DNA of 8,108 nt from Chlamydiota bacterium (lineage in GTDB: Bacteria > Chlamydiota > Chlamydiia > Chlamydiales > SM23-39): assembly GCA_021772165.1 (NCBI GenBank), contig JAJFMM010000004.1:1-8108 (forward strand). The letters run 5' to 3'. Each line of letters opens with the position of its first letter. Within the stretch, counting starts at the first letter, position 1. The position numbers and the translations under genes were made by a program. This document shows positions 1 to 6,900 of this stretch, one piece after another. The notes under the pieces were generated by a model that did not search any database, was not told the origin of the DNA, and saw only the letters and a program-made list of their open reading frames with translations.

Positions 1-996
1 ATGATTGAGAAACCAATTGGCCTTTGGTATGTGATCCACAATCCACTTTCTCTTATCGACAGGTCCAGTCGGAAGGGTGTGCCCCTCTCGGGCTAAAAGA
101 GCCTGCTTGAATTGTACGGCTTCCCAAGGTTCGATGAGGGCGAGTTTATATTGCTGAGTCTGCTTATCCTTGAATATCATCGTCATCTGTGCAGGTTTTT
201 GCTGCTCCGTCAGGGGCGCAGCCTCCTGAAAGTTATTGCTGACCAAGAGATCTTTTTCAAACAGGTCGGAAACTTTTCCCAACGAAGGATTCTCCCCCAG
301 AGCAAAATTCAATTGCATCATATGCGCATTGGAATCTCTCATATGAGGATTCGGATTCCAGAGTCCTGCATTCTCGGGATTTAGATCAGGCCACGATTTA
401 TGTGGGGCCGCTGTTTTGCGAGAGGGCGCCTGTTGGATTTTTTCCTGCATCATCTCGGTTTCAATCTCCTGCTCCACTTGTGTCTCTTGCTCCTGAATCA
501 GTTCCTGCTGCTGCTCCATTTCAGAGGGCGCTCGCTGCGTTAACTGCTCATTCACAAAGGGGAGATCTCGCTCGAGGATGGCACCCATTTCCCGTCTCAT
601 TTCCGCTATCTTTTCAGAGGTGCTGCCTTGGTAGACCTGCTGTAAAATCGGTTTGGCCTTGTCGAGTAGCCTATCGATCTCATGTTGAAACACGTCCGCT
701 TTAGGCTTTAGCTCTTCTGCTTGTCCAAAGAGGTCAAAGGCTGAGGTGCTCGTTTTTGGGAAAAACGTTTCTAGAAGGCTCTTATGGAGACCCTGGATAT
801 GAGCCAGCTCTGTAGGATCTTTGTCCCCGAGCCAGTTGAAAAGATGGTTTTCCATCACGGCTTTTAGCTTATGGCGAAGAGCGATTTCACTATCTGCCAT
901 CTGCTTTTCCGACTCATTGATGATCAAGTAGCGCAAGATCTCTTCAGAGCTCAGTGTATGCTCCCTGGGAAGACCCAGTTTTTCGAGGATGATCGA
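1..996 (-). other. Helical C-terminal tail with Glu/Gln-rich stretch, runs off the window (residues 2371-2702)
   Basis: After the ATPase core come helices such as EEILRYLIINESEKQMADSE, AFDLFGQAEELKPKADVFQH and EKIAEMRREMGAILERD. Residues 2526-2559 (about 430..531) are strongly Glu/Gln/Met-rich, EMEQQQELIQEQETQVEQE and more, and are bracketed by APS tripeptides; this looks like a flexible or coiled-coil linker. The last part returns to folded-looking sequence: MTMIFKDKQTQQYKLALIEP has strand-like alternation, followed by WEAVQFKQALLAREG, a helix. The frame is still open at base 1 with IPKANWFLNH, so the true C-terminus is outside. Function unknown. Confidence 0.55.
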
Positions 997-3900
997 AGCG
1001 TCATCTTCCAGGACAAGCAGTTCGATGCGTTGCCCGCTCTCTATTCCGCGGAGACGGCCCGCTGCTTGCTCGAGTTGGGTGAAGGTCATCTGTTCGTCAA
1101 CGCTCACAATCCCGACTGCATCCTTTTTCTGCGCAATATCCGTTCCAATGATGTTTGGCTGATCATAGAGTGTGACCCTCTCGTGAGGAGCTGCAGTGGC
1201 CATCCGTATCGGGACTGCTTTTTCATCCGGATTGCGTTTCACAACGATGCCTTGAGCTGGATCGACGCGCACATGCGCCCTGCCGGCTGCTTGCCCCCAA
1301 GCATCTGCCAATCCCTCTAGATTTTCAGTAGCAAAAAGCCCGCCTGCATCCATGAAAGCGTCTGCTGTGAGACATGGAGATGTGGTAAGCAGTGTCTTCG
1401 GATCAATCTCTTTAAGGATATGCGTTTTGCCGATCGTCTGCTCAGAGAGAAGCTTGAGCATTCTGCCAACAACCGCGGCATCATTCGGGTTTTTGAAGCT
1501 CCCCGGATAGGCGGGGTAGTTGTTCGGTGTCCCGGAAAATCCGTGCCAGCCATCAAACAGATTGCCGAGGTGCTGGCTGGTCGCCTTGAGATTCGCCGGA
1601 TAGAGTTTGACCAGGTTCAGTGCATGGCTCTTGATGAGGTGGCGGAGAAGCGTCGGCTCCTCTTTGATTCGAAGGAAGAGCTTTCCTTCTAGCCCGGGTG
1701 TATCGAGTGTGAGATCTGTTTTGAAGATTTCAGCAAAATCGCGATCGGCTTTTGTGATCTCTCGCATGCCGATCTCTGCTTCAGCGCTTTTCTTAAGAGA
1801 GAGCTCTTTTAGGCGCTCACTTCTGTACTCTTGGACGATTTTATCGACCATGTTCTGATTAGGACCTTTTCGAAGAGAGCCTTGGAGCAGGTAGTTTGTC
1901 TCCACATAAGGTGAGCTGAATTTCGAGCCGATGTTGGGTTTGCCTGCTGCTGCAAACGGGATCGGTAGGATATCTCCTTCGCTCTCGTAGCCGTAGCGCT
2001 CATTGAAGTCTCTGTCGAGGGTCATCGGCAGGAGCTCTGTAAGCTCTCCTCGCAGTAGCGCCAAAGAGTCGCGCACATCGAGGCTCTCTATCCATTGACC
2101 GACTCTGGAATCCTCTTTCTTGAGGATGTAGGCTTCGATATCGCCGAGTCTACTCTGATTGTCTTTGAGGAAGCTAGCCAGCGTCTGCAACTCAGGATCG
2201 ATGCCGGTCTGGATGCGTTTTATAACTTCGCTTGCCAAGCGTGGAGCGATCTCTTCTGCAAAACGCGTTTGGCTAAATACTTGCGCGCTTGTGAGCTTTT
2301 TATCGGGTAGGCAGTTGAAGTGCATGCGCTCCTGGATCCAGCTGTCGCTTGCTAAAATGTCATAGAGGTTGAGGATGAGGGCGCGTTCAGATTCGGGTAG
2401 TGAGACTGGATCTCCGAAGGGGTGGTTGGTCTCGATCCTTGGATCAAACTCCACATGCACCTCGTCGATGGTCGGTTTCACAAAGAGAATCTTCTGTATC
2501 TTTCCCAGAGCCGTTACGGTACGAGTATCTGCAGGCTGGCCTTTTTCAATTTTTGCTAGATAGGCCTCGGTATGCTCGATGAAAAGGTTGCGTAAGATGC
2601 GCAGGCTCTTACCTGAGGTGAGGACAGGCTGACCTTTGTTTTTAGCCTCTTCGAGTTTCTTTAAGATCGACTCGAGATGCTCTATCTTCTTCGCATCGCT
2701 TCTCGTGAACTCGAGTTCATAAGAGGAGACGTCGTAGACTGTCTTCATGATGTGCGTAAACTCTTTTCCGGCGCTGGCGAGCTGAGCTTCCGGCATCACG
2801 GCCAGTGCGAGCTTTCCTTCCTCTGCATAGTAGCGAGAGAGTGTCGGGAGGAGGCGAGATGTTTTGCCTGCGCCGACTGCAATGCGATGCACCGCTCTTT
2901 CAGCTGTCGAGGTGGAATTGAGACCGGGAAGACCCAGCTTTCCGAGACTCTCTACCTGTCCGCCTCGATAGTAGGTGCCGGTTCGGTACTCCATGATTTT
3001 CATCAAACGCTTTGCGTCCGCTGGAAACTGGCGTGTGGCTCTAGCTTTCTCTACAAATTGTTTGAGAGACTTCGCTAGATGCTCATCATCTGCACTCTGA
3101 ACTTCGCTCATCGAATCGACGAGTTGCTGATGGTACTGCCACTCGGGGACCAGGTCGATCCACTGCTCGAGCATTCGATCAATCTGGCGCGCTCTCTCTT
3201 CATCGATCTCCGGATTGAGGCTGATGTAAGCTCTAAGATCATTCTGTTCAAAGACGGAGGTCAGCTGCTCAAAAGAGATCGGTTTTGCGCTCTTCGCTTC
3301 GAATTGTAGCATCAGGCGATCGGCAGCCACGGGATCTTTGGGCAGGGGATTAGCTGCGTTCAAGAGGTTGATGCGCTTTCGCTCCATTTCTACGGAGAGC
3401 TCTTGTTGTGCGCTTTTCAGTTCGATCCGCTTGGCTGTAAAGGCTTCCGGATCCAGCAGGGTGTGGGACTCTTTTCCTCGCTCTTTTTGGTAGGCACGAG
3501 CGCCATCTTCATAGAGCTTAAAGAGCTGCTGCGTCGGAGCTGATAGTTTATTGAACCAGTCGCTTTTGAGATCAAATACTGAAGAGAGTTCGCCTTGAGA
3601 AGTGCTCTTCACTTCAACCAGACGCTGCAGGTCAGCATCGCTGAGTACCGCTGCTCTTGGCTCCATGGTTCCTGATCGGATCGGAGCTGTTTGGGCAATG
3701 TCCTCTAACTTTAGATCGACTCTTTTTGATCCGAATAGGATCTCTTTGAGTCCATGGTCGAGAGCTGCGCGCGCGGCGATCGGATTGGCAAGCTGCATTC
3801 TAGCTAAGACGGTATCGATCGGCTCGCCTATCTGTTGAATCTTCTTCTTAAACAGTCTCACTTCTAAATCCATCGGCAGGCGTAGCCCCGGAATGCTTTC

Positions 3901-6900
3901 AAACACTTTGAGATAGCGATCTGTGAGCTGCTCGGGCACATCCCACTTCTCATTTTCAGAGAGGGGGTTCTGCTCAATGTTTCTGCTCTTGATGCTTGCA
4001 GCCAGCACGCGCAATCCGAAAGACTGAGGCGTCTCGTCCAGAGGTAGCTTAGAACCATCGATGATCCAGTCTAGGATCTGCATCTCATCTTCTGAAAAGC
4101 GCATGCCATGCTCTGAAATGCTCTCTAAGAGCTCTTTAGCTGAAAAATAGTCGCGGTGCGCAAGATGGAGCATCGAGAAATAGAGATTCGACTCGCAGTC
4201 GATCCCAACAAATTGTCCCGTATCTGGATTCTTGTCGGCGGTGAGTAAGCGCTGCTCTCTACCATCTCGAGTGAAGGGGAGATCCATTGCTAGAGAATCA
4301 CCAGATGAAGCGGGCTCTCTACGAGGCATTAAGAGTCTCTGGCTACCTTTCTCTGTCTGCAGAAGCAGGAAGTTCGTCTGTCCGGCAAAGAGAGGGTGCA
4401 CCTGGCGATCGGCAACAAAGTATTGAGGTGCGCTATCGAGATGCCATCCGCGTTTTTTCCAAGAGAAGCTTAAACCCTCTTCGAAGCGAGGAAATTCGAT
4501 GTGATGGCCCTGCTGTCCTTTCATCCAAGGATGGACATAGCTCGAATCTTCAAATTGTCTCGCCCAGCGGTAGGCTTCTTGATCGATGTCCGCGAGCTGG
4601 AATTCTCCTTGATAGATGCCATAGACGCTGCCGTCTCGATTCAGATCAATCTGATAGACCTGTTTTCCCTCTTGATCGAGCAAGCGGATCTCCCTGCCGC
4701 TTTCAGAGTACCAAGCGGAGAAGCGAGAGAGCATCCAGTTCGATTTGATCCAGTCAGATCTCTCATCTGCGGAGATATGCTGGAAGGCCTCACTGCGATC
4801 GGGAAAACGCCTGTAGAGATGCCAGGTGTTTTTCTGGAACTGCGCCAGATTGAGATGTCCTTGCTTGTCTTCAAATTCGTAGGTAAGTCTGTCGATCGCT
4901 TTGGCTCTGTAGCTGGCGGCGCCATGGATCTTTGCGTAGGATTCAGAGAGACGGGCGCCCATCGGCAGTAAAAGACCCTCGAGTCCTTTTTGCACCACTG
5001 TTCCTTCTCGTACGTTGATCAGTAGATCGCCCGTTGTATCTGTGAAGAGAGAGCCATCGATCTCTTTTACTTCTTTAGGATCGATGACGCCCTGCAACGC
5101 CTGGAAAAGACGCTCTTGGCTGAACTTGCCATCTGGATGTAGAGCTTTGTCGCAATCGGTTCTGAAGCGCTCCAAGAGAGTGTCGATTTGACGATCGATG
5201 ACATCGCTATTGACCATTCTCAAAGGCCCAAAAGAGTGTGCCGTAAAAACGGACTGCAAAAATTGAAGAGCCTCAGTTTCATTCAAGCTCTCTTTAGTGA
5301 GAAAGCCTAGCGCATGAAGAGATGCATAGGAGCTCTTTTCTCCGGGAGTTAGGTCTGTGCGGGCTAGCATTCTCTCTGGCAGGCGGCTCATCGCTTTTAA
5401 TGCTTTCGGTAGTGGATGATCCTGATAGACATCGGGGGCTGCCTTTCTGGCGGCATCGCTGTATTGGCTCAGGCGAACAGCTATTTCAGCAAGATAAACC
5501 TGCAGCTCTGCATTGCCATCGTGGATACGGAACTGATTCGCCAAGAAATTCACAAGATCAGCTTCAGCGGCTGGACCCACGCCATTTGGTTCCTGAAGGT
5601 GGCGCCAGAGAAGTCCCGGATCGAATAGGAGGTTGAGAAACTCGATCTGCTCTTGCGGATGCGTGATCCAGTGAGGATTTTCCAAGTAGTGCGAGATGGT
5701 GAGAAACGGCTGGAGCTCAGGCTCTGCACGCATCGACCACTTGATACGATACTCATCGCTGGCATCTTTGGTCATGGCTACATTTAAATCGTAGACCGAG
5801 CGAGGAAGAAGGTCGATGCCGGGGTGATAAGCAAAATGATCTGCAACTGCGTTTTCAGAACGCCCCTGATCTTGTAGCTGTAGAGTTCTCAGATCCTTCA
5901 ACACGCCGGCAACTGAAATGGGCTGCTCCAAATGAGAGAAGAGATGGCCACGCTCGATCCCATTGGGTACATCGGGATGGCGCTCATAGAGTTTACGATC
6001 AATGCCCTCTAATCTCTGAACAATCTCATTGCTATTTCCAAATAAGGAAAAGGGTCTTTCATACACCGGTCTAAGAGCGTTATCGCTAGAGAGCTTTCCA
6101 GGATGAACAGATCCGGCTCGCATCATGTGGTAGGTATGATACGCTGTATCGCGAAGACTCGTAAACCAGTTGGGGAGCTGCTTGATTCCGTTGCCCATCC
6201 AAGCATCCCAGCCCTGTTCTCTTTTTATATATCCTCTAGAATGGTCACTCGGATTCAGATCGTAACTGTTAAAGTCGGATTGTCTGGAAGCATATTGATT
6301 ATCCGTTCCCAAAAGCACAGCTACTTCAAGATCCGTATTACCATAGTTCCAAAAACTACCAGTCCTTCTGGAGCTGCCAAAACCATCAAAGCGAGAAAAG
6401 AGCAAATCTGCTTCCCGATTCATTAACTTTTTCGTTTTGTACAAGGATCGTCTCTCTGCAGCCCAATCTCTGATTCCCTGAAGACGAACTGTGTCTAAGT
6501 GAGGATCGAACGTGCGGAAAAAGGGATTTTCGCCATCGATGATCGATTCAAAGGGCTCAAGATCGATCTGAAAGAGATTCATCTCTCGCACCTGGGCATA
6601 GGCCATAACCTTATCTGCAAAAGCGAGGAGCTCGAGCTGCGAGATCATCGTCTCCGGATCGGGAAGCGTTTTTTTTCCTAGAAACTGAGCACTCAACAGA
6701 CTCTGAGATAGTTTTCCCATCGCCTCGAGCAATTGCGTGCTCTCTTCAGGAGTCAGCATCTCGAGCGTTAGCGTATCGATTGCCTGAGGATTGATCGTTT
6801 TCGACCAGCTCTTGATCGCAAGGAGAGCGTCTTCCGGATGCTCCGGCAAGCTGTCGGCAACTTTCTTGGAAACATCTAGTACGCGGCTCGTCAACGTCTC

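Noticed and set aside
871..1320. Plus-strand open frame of 149 codons, the cleanest-looking forward reading frame in the window's left part
   Set aside because: It is the exact antisense mirror (same triplet phase) of the minus-strand codons for the GTDI and GRLRG motifs. Its protein has no recognisable motif and no credible ribosome-binding site.
967..2946. Two near-identical 21-base stretches (967-987 and 2926-2946) differing at two positions, and reading as a GKTQ P-loop-like string on the plus strand
   Set aside because: On the coding strand they encode L-E-K-L-G-L-P and L-G-K-L-G-L-P, a short common peptide with the same codon choices. Two copies 2 kb apart with no other similarity look like chance, and the plus-strand P-loop look is an antisense accident.
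997..3009. Calling the core a DNA or RNA helicase, or a deubiquitinase
   Set aside because: The motifs support an NTPase with helicase-like lobes but do not show that it unwinds nucleic acid. No Cys/His protease active site was seen to support an ubiquitin-hydrolase name.
4287..4971. Overlapping plus-strand open frames of about 150 codons each (4287..4748 and 4501..4971)
   Set aside because: Both lie over the beta-rich module of the giant gene, overlap each other in different frames and give Arg/Ser-rich sequences typical of antisense translation.
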